Assembly (NCBI GenBank): GCA_033857955.1
Contig: JAWVCW010000021.1
Location: 1-61,436, forward strand
Reading direction: 5' to 3'
DNA from: Gaiellasilicea sp033857955
GTDB taxonomy: Bacteria; Actinomycetota; Thermoleophilia; Gaiellales; Gaiellaceae
DNA: 61,436 nucleotides
Shown here piece after piece: positions 7,737 through 15,495 of this stretch. The notes beneath the pieces are model-generated. The model had not been told where the DNA came from. It did not search any database and worked only from the letters and a program-made list of their open reading frames with translations. A program made the translations under genes and the position numbers. Position 1 is the stretch's first letter. Every line of letters begins with the position of its first letter.

Positions 7737-8631
7737 GTGTCTGACGCGGGCGCTCCTTCCGTCACTCTCGGATGGGGACTTCAGCGAACTGCCAACCGCG
7801 GGCGCATTCGAGGAGTCGGCCCTGGACGCCGCTGTTCGCGACTGCGCCGCAGCGATTGGTCGGCGCCCCTTTTTCAGCGAGTATCTGGCCTGGGCGGCGA
7901 AGTGGAACGATTCCGGCGTCTCGCCGAAACGTCCACGCTCCTCGAAGCCTTTCGAGCGCTTCGGCGGCTATCTCGCGGTGCTTGTCGCTGCCGGAGTGAT
8001 CGATCGAAATCAGGCACACCGGGATGCCATCGAGCGAGTCATCCCGTCAACGCACGAGTACAACGACAGCGAGTGCGCCGACGCGATCCATGAGGTGCGG
8101 CGACACCTTGGGCTCGACCGGGCGCCACGAGTGAGCGAGTACACGCGCGGACGTCGCGAGCTGCAGACCTCATTCGCTGCTCAGGGCGTCTTGCGAGCAC
8201 TGCCGACGGTGGAGACCATCCGTAAGGGGAAGAAGTCGTGGGACGAAGCGCTCGTCAAGGCGGGGCTGGAACCGCTGGGCGGCAAGGCGACCGCGAGCAA
8301 TCGGCGCGGACGGCGCAAGAGCTTCGAGAACGAGACCTGTCTCGAAGTGCTCCGCCAAGCGTGGGCGGCGATCGGGCTTCCCTTCACGGCCGAGGCATAT
8401 GGAACCTGGCGCAAGCGAGAGATCGAGCGGATCGTCGCAGCCGACGAGATCCCACACCTCCCATGCTCGATCACGATCGGGGTGCGTTTCGGCGGCTGGC
8501 AGCGCGCTTGTCTCGAAGCGATCCCCGGATACGAGATCGACCCGAAGCGGATCCGGCCGCGGGTCGGGCGCGCCCGCGACACCAAAGCCCGCGACACACA
8601 ACTAGGAGGAGACATTGGCCCAGGCGAATGA
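7624..8631 (+). CDS. HNH-repeat-type (homing-endonuclease-associated repeat) DNA-binding protein
   Basis: The frame is open from TTG 7624, although translation probably enters from the upstream frame. The product has four or more units of about 50-60 residues with the pattern R-P-[TS]-x-x-E-Y ... FGGW/W-x-x-A/C-L, for example PSVKEYRQVRELLPE then GGGWSECL, FFSEYLAW then FERFGGYLAV, RVSEYTRGR then KSWDEALVKAGL, and FTAEAYGTW then RFGGWQRACLEA. Such repeats occur alone or beside HNH nucleases and are thought to bind DNA. No nuclease motif is present. The next gene encodes the same repeat type and starts inside this one. Confidence 0.65.
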   Translation: MATPPSVKEYRQVRELLPEIDLPPESNLRVWLGGGWSECLTRALLPSLSDGDFSELPTAGAFEESALDAAVRDCAAAIGRRPFFSEYLAWAAKWNDSGVSPKRPRSSKPFERFGGYLAVLVAAGVIDRNQAHRDAIERVIPSTHEYNDSECADAIHEVRRHLGLDRAPRVSEYTRGRRELQTSFAAQGVLRALPTVETIRKGKKSWDEALVKAGLEPLGGKATASNRRGRRKSFENETCLEVLRQAWAAIGLPFTAEAYGTWRKREIERIVAADEIPHLPCSITIGVRFGGWQRACLEAIPGYEIDPKRIRPRVGRARDTKARDTQLGGDIGPGE

Positions 8632-9283
8632 ACCCGATCCATTGCGAGTCGTACAGGCGATGATTCTCGCGGCCCCGGCGGCAGCACTCGCGGAGGTGGC
8701 CTCCCTCCTGCATGGGAAGCTGCACGCCCCCGGTCACGCCCGTGTGAGGCGTGTCGCTGAGCTAGGGCTCCTCGCACAGCTCCTCACTGAGCGGCCCCAG
8801 CCCCCGGAGCAGCTGCCACTGACCGAGAGGAAGCTCTACGACGAGCGGCAGGCGAACGACACAGGCAGTACAGCGCCGCTTTCGGCGCGACTCGTCGAGC
8901 GCTACGGGAGCTGGAAGCGCGCCTGCTACGCCGCCTGGAGCCTGCTCGACGACGGCCGCTGGACAGAAGGAGGTCTCCCCTGGCCTGCCTCACCTCCAGG
9001 CAAGACGCAGGAGCACGCCTACACGCGCGACGAAGCGATCGCCTCGCTTCGCCAGGCGGCAGAGTCCCTCGGACGCGTCCCTTCCTCGACCGCCTACATG
9101 CGCTGGCGCCAGAACCGGCTGAACCGGGCTCGCTCCCGCGGCCTACGGCTCCGGCTGGCCGCCGAGAAGCGGATCACCGACCTCCTCGTTCCAGACGTGC
9201 CCGAAGGCGACCGATGGAGGGCGGCTTGCGAGGTCGCCTCGGCGGATTGGGCCTCGGCGACCGCTGGTGCCCAGGTGGGCTAG
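8615..9283 (+). CDS. Second HNH-repeat-type protein
   Basis: 222 residues from TTG 8615, chosen because AGGAGGA at 8604-8610 is well placed. An ATG at 8628 is out of frame. At least two repeat units are visible: one ending RYGSWKRACYAAW, and one starting TRDEAIASLRQAAESLG and continuing VPSSTAYMRWRQNR. The first 60 residues are a leucine/alanine-rich helical segment. The 17-base overlap with the preceding gene implies translational coupling, so the two repeat proteins probably act together. Function unknown; no catalytic motif seen. Confidence 0.6.
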   Translation: MAQANEPDPLRVVQAMILAAPAAALAEVASLLHGKLHAPGHARVRRVAELGLLAQLLTERPQPPEQLPLTERKLYDERQANDTGSTAPLSARLVERYGSWKRACYAAWSLLDDGRWTEGGLPWPASPPGKTQEHAYTRDEAIASLRQAAESLGRVPSSTAYMRWRQNRLNRARSRGLRLRLAAEKRITDLLVPDVPEGDRWRAACEVASADWASATAGAQVG

Positions 9284-9314
9284 GTCGCTAGATCGAGGGG
9301 ACACGCGTTGAGGG

Positions 9315-10322
9315 TCAGGGCTTCTTCTCGGCACTTGCCCTCTGGGCCTCCAAGAGCCGGATCTGCGAGCGCAGATCAGCAACTTCGTCGCGCAGTTGGA
9401 CTATCGCCCGTTCGTTCCGTTGGACATCGCCCTTCCGCGGCAAGTCCCATTGATTCCAAAACAACACCCCCGCGACGCCGAGGATGGACACCCCAATCGC
9501 GCCAAGCGCGATCCCACCGCCGACATTGACCAACGTCGCCCGACGAACGGCTGTTTTGGCTTCGTTCAGTGCCTCAGAGATGGAACTCCAGACATGGCGC
9601 GAGGAAGTTGAACTCAACGCTTCTCGGACATAGTCCTCAACGTCGTCCCGGCCGCTGGCGGCGGCGTAGTGACGGTAAGAGCCAGATCTCGCAGGTGCCG
9701 ACGAGGTATCTCCGGCGAACGACTCGTTGCGACTGAGCTTCGTGAACTCCACCCAGATGACCTTCTCGCCCGCGCTGAAGTGGTACGGGTTGGTCGTGAG
9801 GTTGTGGAGTGGAAACGACAGATACCCCACGAAGCCCGGATCGATCAAAGGCCCCGTCCCCAGCAGTAGCCCGCGGTAGACGTTCTGGATTCGGAGGTTG
9901 AAGCGAAGCGCGAGGTAGTCCGGCAACTGCAGAAGAGGTGCCAGTGTCACGAATGCGATCGCGTTTGGCTGAAGCTCAAACTCGTCCCCTGGCTTGAGCG
10001 TTACGACCCGACGCTCACGCGTCTTGTTGTCCCAACAGAGCACCTTCCCGCCGAGCGCCATCGGATATGAGGCTGGCTTCAGAGCGGTCTCGTCGAACGG
10101 ATAGATGAGCCCTGTAGCGGCTACGTAATCAGCGATATCAGCAGAATTCAGGAGCGCCGGGTCGACATCCGGAAGCGGGTCTGTGTGGTGCCACTTTTCG
10201 AACCGAGCACGAGCGTCGGCCTCGCTCGCCGCGAAGCGATCGGCCACGGTGCTAACGGTCCGCGGGACGGTTACGGCGGGGATCAGGCATGCGCACAGGC
10301 TAGAGCCGACATCTGACAGCAC
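9315..10322 (-). CDS. dCTP-deaminase/dUTPase-fold protein with C-terminal membrane anchor and coiled coil
   Basis: 335 residues from GTG 10322 (a GTG near residue 26 is an alternative start). Residues 55-195 match the trimeric dCTP deaminase/dUTPase fold: KPASYPMALGG, LKPGDEFELQPN, RFNLRIQNVYRG and the signature LIDPGFVGYLS. In deaminases the residue after IDPGW/F is the catalytic Glu; here it is Val165, so deamination is doubtful. A hydrophobic helix spans about 265-289, and a charged heptad-like coiled coil (298-328) ends the protein. It is divergent from the MazG-like gene with 46 bases between them. It may sense or hydrolyse nucleotides at the membrane. Confidence 0.7.
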   Translation of the reverse strand: MLSDVGSSLCACLIPAVTVPRTVSTVADRFAASEADARARFEKWHHTDPLPDVDPALLNSADIADYVAATGLIYPFDETALKPASYPMALGGKVLCWDNKTRERRVVTLKPGDEFELQPNAIAFVTLAPLLQLPDYLALRFNLRIQNVYRGLLLGTGPLIDPGFVGYLSFPLHNLTTNPYHFSAGEKVIWVEFTKLSRNESFAGDTSSAPARSGSYRHYAAASGRDDVEDYVREALSSTSSRHVWSSISEALNEAKTAVRRATLVNVGGGIALGAIGVSILGVAGVLFWNQWDLPRKGDVQRNERAIVQLRDEVADLRSQIRLLEAQRASAEKKP

Positions 10323-10368
10323 GACGGTTTGGTAAATACGCGTCCGCCTGAAGCGATACGATGCCGCC

Positions 10369-10767
10369 GTGCGCCTTCGCCATCGGCCGGGGGTTGACTA
10401 CCTCGCTTGTGTCCGCGACTTCCACAACACGTTCGGGATCGCGGCACCCGACTCGCCGAGAGCCCGCGTCGACGACGACCTCCGTCGCTCGCGCGAAGCG
10501 CTGATGACCGAAGAGCTGCACGAGCTGCTCGAAGCGATGCGTGCTGAGGACCTCGTCGATATCGCTGACGGCCTCGCAGATCTCCTGTATGTCGTGTTCG
10601 GCACCGCCGTCGCCTACGGCATCCCGATGGATGGTGTCTTCGGGGAGGTACACGAGTCGAACATGAGCAAGCTCGGACCCGACGGACAGCCGATCATCGG
10701 CGCGGATGGGAAGCGGCTCAAAGGCCCGTCGTACCGACCGCCGAACATCAAAGCCCTTCTGGCCTAG
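10369..10767 (+). CDS. MazG-like nucleotide pyrophosphohydrolase (MazZ/HisE-like)
   Basis: 132 residues from GTG 10369. The all-alpha NTP pyrophosphohydrolase signature is present: EELHE at 48-52 and DIADGLADLLY around 64-73, giving the acidic cluster that binds magnesium. It is followed by the subgroup-typical tail with VHESNMSKL, a DG-rich loop and GPSYRPPNI. Relatives hydrolyse (d)NTP to (d)NMP and PPi. The phage MazZ enzyme of the 2-aminoadenine pathway belongs to this broad group and makes dGMP for PurZ. A PurZ-like gene lies two genes downstream, so a substrate such as dGTP is plausible but inferred. Confidence 0.75.
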   Translation: MRLRHRPGVDYLACVRDFHNTFGIAAPDSPRARVDDDLRRSREALMTEELHELLEAMRAEDLVDIADGLADLLYVVFGTAVAYGIPMDGVFGEVHESNMSKLGPDGQPIIGADGKRLKGPSYRPPNIKALLA

Positions 10768-10805
10768 GCACCGCCGAGCCCGGGACCTCCGCCTTAGATG
10801 CGAAC

Positions 10806-12191
10806 ATGGCGGCAATGTCGCCTGCTCAACGTACCGACAAGCGGTACTGGACGAATCGTTCGGTTGTAGCCTTCGCCGACGGTCGCGACCCGATGGAGGC
10901 GGTCGTTCAGACGGCTCGCACGCTCGTGTTCGAGGCCATCGAGGAAGGTTGGGACGGGCCGCCATTCGATCCGTTCGAACTTGCGGCGCGCAGAGGCATC
11001 CCGGTCGTTGCTCGGCAAGACCTGCATGACGCGCGCCTCATAGTCGACGAGTCCGGACCGAAGATCGAATTCAATCCAAGCCGTCCGAAAGGACGAGTGC
11101 GGTTCAGCATCGCGCACGAGCTGGCGCACACGTTCTTTCCTGACTACCCGGACTTCGTGCGTCACAGGTCAGGCCCCCGAGCGAAGCCCGACGAATGGCA
11201 GCTAGAGCTGCTGTGTGATGTCGCGGCGGCGGAGCTTGTCATGCCAATCGGGAGCTTTCCCGACTTGGAGTCGGAGCCGCTCCAGATTGAGGCGCTAATG
11301 GACTATCGCAAGCGGTTCGACGTCTCGACCGAGGCACTCTTGCTGCGTGTGATCAAGCTGACGAGACGTGAAGGTGCAGTGTTCGCCGCCTCCCGACTCG
11401 ACGGCAACGACCTCGCCTCACCGTTTCGGATCGACTACGTCGTATCTTCTCCGTCTGGCTGGGCGCCAACTCTGCGTCGAGGTATGACGATTCCCGCGGA
11501 GTCGGTGCTCGGCGACTGCACAGCCGTCGGCTACACCGCAAAGCGTGATTGGTCCCTGACCCAGCACACCGCGCCGATCGGTGCTCAGTGCGTCGGCGCA
11601 CCTCCTTTCCCCGGCCAGCGACTACCGCGGGTTCTGGGATTGCTGCTGCCCCACATTGCGGGAGAGCGGCGCCCCGGAATCACCGAGGTCGTGGGCGATG
11701 CAACTGTGCCGCAAGGTGAGGGCGCGAAGCTGATCGTCCACCTAGTGAACGATCAGACACCAAACTGGGGCGGCGAGTTCGCCAAGAGTCTGCGGCGGCG
11801 CTACCCGGAAACGCAGGCATCGTTCCGCGACTGGGCTCGCGAGGACCCGGCGCACCTGACGCTCGGGCGTGTACACGTCGTCGCCATCAGCGCTGACCTC
11901 GCTGTCGCGACGATGATTGCGCAGCGAGGTTACCGCCCATCAGCGAGGCCGCGAATTCGGTACGAGGCATTGCGCCAGTGCCTGGAAGGTGTAGCCGATG
12001 TGGCGCTGGAAAGCGGTGCCACAACCCATATGCCGCGGATTGGAACGGGTGGGGCTGGCGGGCAGTGGGAGGTCATTGCAGAGTTGATCGACGATGCGCT
12101 GATTGCAAGAGGCGTGTCGGTGACGCTCTATACGCCTCGGGGCAAACCCATCCCCCAACGGCAGGAAACTCTTCTCACGCTCCTGAAGTAG
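10806..12191 (+). CDS. ImmA/IrrE-type zinc peptidase fused to a macro domain
   Basis: 461 residues. Residues 40-180 are an ImmA/IrrE (COG2856) peptidase: RFSIAHELAHTFFP gives HELAH at 104-108, and the third ligand is expected in the LCDVAAAELVMP helix. Residues 300-452 look like an ALC1/TARG1-type macro domain: IVHLVNDQTPNWGG with the Asn-Asp and Gly-Gly of the ADP-ribose site, and MPRIGTGGAGGQWE as the phosphate loop around 409. Macro domains bind or remove ADP-ribose. ImmA/IrrE peptidases usually cleave repressors. The combination is uncommon. The PurZ-like gene follows after 5 bases. Confidence 0.75.
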   Translation: MAAMSPAQRTDKRYWTNRSVVAFADGRDPMEAVVQTARTLVFEAIEEGWDGPPFDPFELAARRGIPVVARQDLHDARLIVDESGPKIEFNPSRPKGRVRFSIAHELAHTFFPDYPDFVRHRSGPRAKPDEWQLELLCDVAAAELVMPIGSFPDLESEPLQIEALMDYRKRFDVSTEALLLRVIKLTRREGAVFAASRLDGNDLASPFRIDYVVSSPSGWAPTLRRGMTIPAESVLGDCTAVGYTAKRDWSLTQHTAPIGAQCVGAPPFPGQRLPRVLGLLLPHIAGERRPGITEVVGDATVPQGEGAKLIVHLVNDQTPNWGGEFAKSLRRRYPETQASFRDWAREDPAHLTLGRVHVVAISADLAVATMIAQRGYRPSARPRIRYEALRQCLEGVADVALESGATTHMPRIGTGGAGGQWEVIAELIDDALIARGVSVTLYTPRGKPIPQRQETLLTLLK

Positions 12192-12196
12192 CGCAT

Positions 12197-13804
12197 GTGC
12201 CAAAACTCGTCGTCGTCCTATCCGGTGCGGTCTCATCTGGCAAGAGCACGCTTGCCGATCGCTTGGCTCGGCGTTTTGGCGTCCATCCCATACACACCAA
12301 GGACATTTTGGTCGCCCAATCACGCTCGCGCGACCGCCCGACGCGCGCTCAGCTTCAGCGACTAGGGGATCGGCTCGATCGCGAGACGAACGGCTCCTGG
12401 GTTGCCGACGCGACAGTCCATGAAGCTGCTGACCTGCCAGAGGACACCGTCATCCTGATCGACTCAGTGCGTCGAATCGAACAGATCGAAGCTCTCCGGA
12501 ATGGATTTGGCCGCCAAGTGGTGCACGTGCACCTCACGGCGCCCGAAGAGGAACTCGCCGAGCGCTACAGGAAGCGCGCGACGCGCGCTGACGTGACTGA
12601 ACTTGCCTCGTATGCCGAGGTTCGGATCAACCGAACCGAGGCGACGATCGAAAGACTCGCCCCCGAGGCGGATGTGGTGATCGACACTGCGCACTGCACC
12701 GCCGAGGACGTCGTTGTTCGGGCGGCAACGCATCTCGGGCTAACGAGTCGGGATACGGGCGCTTTCGTTGATGTGATTGTCGGCGGCCAGTACGGGAGCG
12801 AAGGAAAGGGCCACCTCGCGTATCACATCGCCCCCGCGTACGACATCCTGATGCGAGTCGGTGGGCCGAACGCGGGGCACCAAGTCATTTGGCCCGACGG
12901 CTCTGTCTACACGCATCGGCTGCTTCCCTCAGGCACGCTCGCAAGCTCCGCGAAGCTAGTGATTGGCCCAGGCGCCGTGATTGACATCGACATTCTCCTA
13001 ACGGAGGTTGCCGAGTGCGGCGTCGAAGTAGATCGGCTCGTGATTGACCCGCAAACCATGCTGATCACCAAAGGTGACAAGACCCGCGAGCGACGCCTGA
13101 AGGAGGGCATCGGTTCGACCGGACAGGGTGGCGGAGCAGCCACCGTTCGTCGGATCGAGCGGCGTGACGACGTCAAGCTCGCCCGGGACAGCCTCGCCCT
13201 CCGCCCATATGTGCGGCCCGTGTCCGAGGTCTTAGAACAAGCGCTCGCCACGGGCGGCAGCATTCTTCTCGAAGGAACACAGGGAACAGCGCTTAGCCTC
13301 TTCCACGGGAACTACCCATACGTCACGTCACGCGACACGACGGCGGCCGGATGCCTCTCGGAAGCCGGGCTCCCGCCAACGTCAGTCCGCAAGGTGGTGA
13401 TGGTGTGTCGCACGCTCCCGATCCGTGTCCAGAGCCCGACGGGTGGCACGTCGGGACCAATGGCCCAGGAAGTGAGCTGGAAAGACGTGGCGCAGAGGGC
13501 TGGACGTCCAGTCGAGCAGCTGACATCCGTCGAAAAGGGTTCCGTGTCCGGCAACCTGCGACGCGTGTCGGAGTTTGATTGGGCACTGCTACGTAAGGCA
13601 TCCGTCATCAACGGTCCAACCGACATCGCGCTCACGTTTGTCGATTACCTCTCTGCTGCGAACGAGCGAGCGCGCCGATTCGAGCAGCTCGAAGACGAGA
13701 CCATCCGATTCATAGACGAAGTGGAACGAGTCGCCGGTGCTCCAGTGAGCCTCATCTCGACCCGCTTTCACCCGCGAAGCATCATCGACCGTCGCGCCTG
13801 GTAG
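12197..13804 (+). CDS. Nucleotide kinase fused to a PurZ-like adenylosuccinate synthetase
   Basis: 535 residues from GTG 12197, five bases after the macro-domain gene; the open frame extends further up but only inside that gene. Residues 1-185 are a P-loop kinase: Walker A GAVSSGKST at 10-18, then a lid-like RYRKRATRAD segment. Residues 190-535 form a compact PurA-type domain: GGQYGSEGKG (196-205), NAGHQ, GIGSTGQGGGAA, EGTQGTALSLFHGNYPYVTS and the C-terminal ISTRFHPRS. E. coli PurA has GDEGKG here; Asp13 is Ser201, the change reported for phage PurZ, which uses dGMP. About 345 residues is also PurZ-like and shorter than PurA. It probably joins Asp to a guanine nucleotide; which one is unproven. 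Confidence 0.8.
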   Translation: MPKLVVVLSGAVSSGKSTLADRLARRFGVHPIHTKDILVAQSRSRDRPTRAQLQRLGDRLDRETNGSWVADATVHEAADLPEDTVILIDSVRRIEQIEALRNGFGRQVVHVHLTAPEEELAERYRKRATRADVTELASYAEVRINRTEATIERLAPEADVVIDTAHCTAEDVVVRAATHLGLTSRDTGAFVDVIVGGQYGSEGKGHLAYHIAPAYDILMRVGGPNAGHQVIWPDGSVYTHRLLPSGTLASSAKLVIGPGAVIDIDILLTEVAECGVEVDRLVIDPQTMLITKGDKTRERRLKEGIGSTGQGGGAATVRRIERRDDVKLARDSLALRPYVRPVSEVLEQALATGGSILLEGTQGTALSLFHGNYPYVTSRDTTAAGCLSEAGLPPTSVRKVVMVCRTLPIRVQSPTGGTSGPMAQEVSWKDVAQRAGRPVEQLTSVEKGSVSGNLRRVSEFDWALLRKASVINGPTDIALTFVDYLSAANERARRFEQLEDETIRFIDEVERVAGAPVSLISTRFHPRSIIDRRAW

Positions 13805-13811
13805 CCGGTCA

Positions 13812-14477
13812 ATGGATGTTGATCTGCTTGTGACGACCCACCCACGCCTCTTTCACATGGCAGAGGCTGGAAGCTGGTCATCAATCGAACGACATGGTCT
13901 TCTCAGCACGACCGCTCTACTCGACCTCTTCGATGTCGAACCATCGCAGCGCCAGGCGATCGAGTCGCGGAGGCGAGGCACGATGACTTCGATCACTCAT
14001 CCCGAGCATGGTGAAGCGGTAATTCGGGACCAGAAGCCTATGATCGAGAGCCGCCTAGAGGCCTGCCTGATCGACATGACTCCGCGGCAGTGGTACGAAC
14101 TGTTGAACGGATACGTCTTCTTCTGGCTGACCGAGAGCCGACTAGAGCGGCTTGTGAACGCTCGGCCGTACAGGGCACTCGAACATGACGTGCTCACGCT
14201 CGACACCTCGCAGCTCGTCGATCGCTACCGCGAGTCGATCCTGCTCGCGCCCTACAACACGGGAACAACCGCTTATAAGCCCCCAGCGCGCGGGCGAGAC
14301 ACGTTCCGACCAGCCGCTGAGTATTCGTATGAAGAGTGGCGGCGCAAGGGGCGTGACCGCTTCGACGCGGTCGTCGAGCTGGTCATCCCTTACGCGGTAC
14401 CCGACGTACGCGACTTCGTAATGCATGTCGAACGGAGGCGTGGAGACGAGGTCATCGAGACGATCTGGTCGCGCTAG
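13812..14477 (+). CDS. DUF7002-like protein, possibly ADP-ribosyltransferase-like
   Basis: 221 residues, starting 7 bases after the PurZ-like gene. The opening RLFHMAEAGSW, SIERHGLLST recalls the His...Gly-Leu-Leu-Ser pattern that starts DarT-type and other ART-fold proteins. RDQKPM, then NGYVFFWL and ILLAPYNTGTT are further conserved-looking blocks of the DUF7002 type. No enzymatic activity is established by sequence alone. Position next to a macro-domain protein makes an ADP-ribosylation pair an attractive guess. The end overlaps the convergent XRE-peptidase gene by 4 bases. Confidence 0.6.
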   Translation: MDVDLLVTTHPRLFHMAEAGSWSSIERHGLLSTTALLDLFDVEPSQRQAIESRRRGTMTSITHPEHGEAVIRDQKPMIESRLEACLIDMTPRQWYELLNGYVFFWLTESRLERLVNARPYRALEHDVLTLDTSQLVDRYRESILLAPYNTGTTAYKPPARGRDTFRPAAEYSYEEWRRKGRDRFDAVVELVIPYAVPDVRDFVMHVERRRGDEVIETIWSR

Positions 14478-15367
14478 GCGAGCCCGAGCGACGCTAGGCG
14501 AATCCCAATCGCCTCTTGGCTAACCCCGTAGCGCTTCGCAAGGCGTGGTGCGGTCGCTCCCTCTTCCGCCCAGTCCTGCCTTATCAACCCGGCTGGCATC
14601 AAGACGTTTGCGGCGAAGGTATTCGCGGCTCTCTCGTGCTTCCAGTCGTATCCGGGAGGGTCACCCGCGCTGACGCTCGACGTGAGATCCAGGTGGTAAT
14701 CGGCGTGATGACCAAGGATGAGGTGCCCTAGCTCATGGGCGAGCGTGAACCTCTGGCGCCCGCGAGATTGCCCGCTGTTCGTGCTGATCACGGGTCCGTC
14801 AGAGAGGTAGAGGAGAAAGCCGGAAAGCGCGTCAGTTGAATAGCGATGCGGTATGACTCGCGCCCCTAGCAGCAGCGCGGCTTTGTCGATATCGACCTCG
14901 GGCTCCGTCATTCCCAGGGCGGAGAGCACCTCTTGTGCCGCCTCAATCGGCTCTCGCGACCTTGGCAGGAATACAACCGGCGGGGTCGGAACCGCCTCGG
15001 CTTCGGCGACCGCGTGTTGGATCTCCGGTCCGACCTTTGCACCCGACAGCTGTGCGGCAACCGAGCGTAGCGTCAGCGCCGCGACCTCACGATCGCGGTC
15101 GGGGCGCTGACGCTCGTCTGGGAGGAAGAAGCTGATGGGCCGGTTCAGCACGTGGGCGAGGTCAAGAAGATCGTCAATGCCGGGGACGCGTTCGCCCGAT
15201 TCCCACAGGGATATTGAGGAGCGCGATCGCTTGAGGGCCTCTGCGACCTGTCCCTGGGACAGCCGGACGGACTCACGTGCGAGTCGAATGCGCTCGCCGA
15301 CCATCTGCGCGAGCGGCGGCCCTTCATGCTGTCGTGACGTTCTGTTACTGTTTACGTCATGAGACAC
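14474..15367 (-). CDS. XRE-type HTH / ImmA-IrrE peptidase regulator
   Basis: 297 residues. Residues 25-85 are a helix-turn-helix of the XRE class (LSQGQVAEALKRSRSSISLWE). Residues 170-290 are an ImmA/IrrE peptidase with RFTLAHELGHLILGHH (HELGH) and the ERAANTFAANVLMP helix that supplies the third ligand. Such fused regulators control mobile elements and stress genes by cleaving a repressor. GTG 15367 is the first in-frame start and lies at the edge of a perfect inverted repeat. An ATG at 15304 is an alternative. The gene points away from the ubiquitin-like operon and could control both. Confidence 0.8.
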   Translation of the reverse strand: MSHDVNSNRTSRQHEGPPLAQMVGERIRLARESVRLSQGQVAEALKRSRSSISLWESGERVPGIDDLLDLAHVLNRPISFFLPDERQRPDRDREVAALTLRSVAAQLSGAKVGPEIQHAVAEAEAVPTPPVVFLPRSREPIEAAQEVLSALGMTEPEVDIDKAALLLGARVIPHRYSTDALSGFLLYLSDGPVISTNSGQSRGRQRFTLAHELGHLILGHHADYHLDLTSSVSAGDPPGYDWKHERAANTFAANVLMPAGLIRQDWAEEGATAPRLAKRYGVSQEAIGIRLASLGLA

Positions 15368-15383
15368 GTTACGTATTGTAACG
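15367..15383. promoter_or_regulatory. Inverted repeat CGTTAC-N5-GTAACG at the XRE-peptidase start
   Basis: A perfect 6+5+6 palindrome abutting GTG 15367, with further GTTAC-like half sites just downstream (GTTACTGTTTAC near 15343-15354). It is a plausible autoregulatory operator for the XRE protein and lies 110 bases before the first gene of the ubiquitin-like operon. Binding is inferred. Confidence 0.45.
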
Positions 15384-15495
15384 CAACGGCAGTGGTCTCT
15401 CGGCCATTCGAGCTACAGCCTACTTGCGAAGCGGGTGCCGCACCGGAGCGGTCGCTAGACGCGGGGCTGGCATCACGTCAGGAGGAGGTGAACTC

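Noticed and set aside
10323..10368. TACGAT as a -10 element before the MazG-like gene
   Set aside because: The only -35-like hexamer (TTGGTA) is 22 bases away, too far for a convincing promoter.
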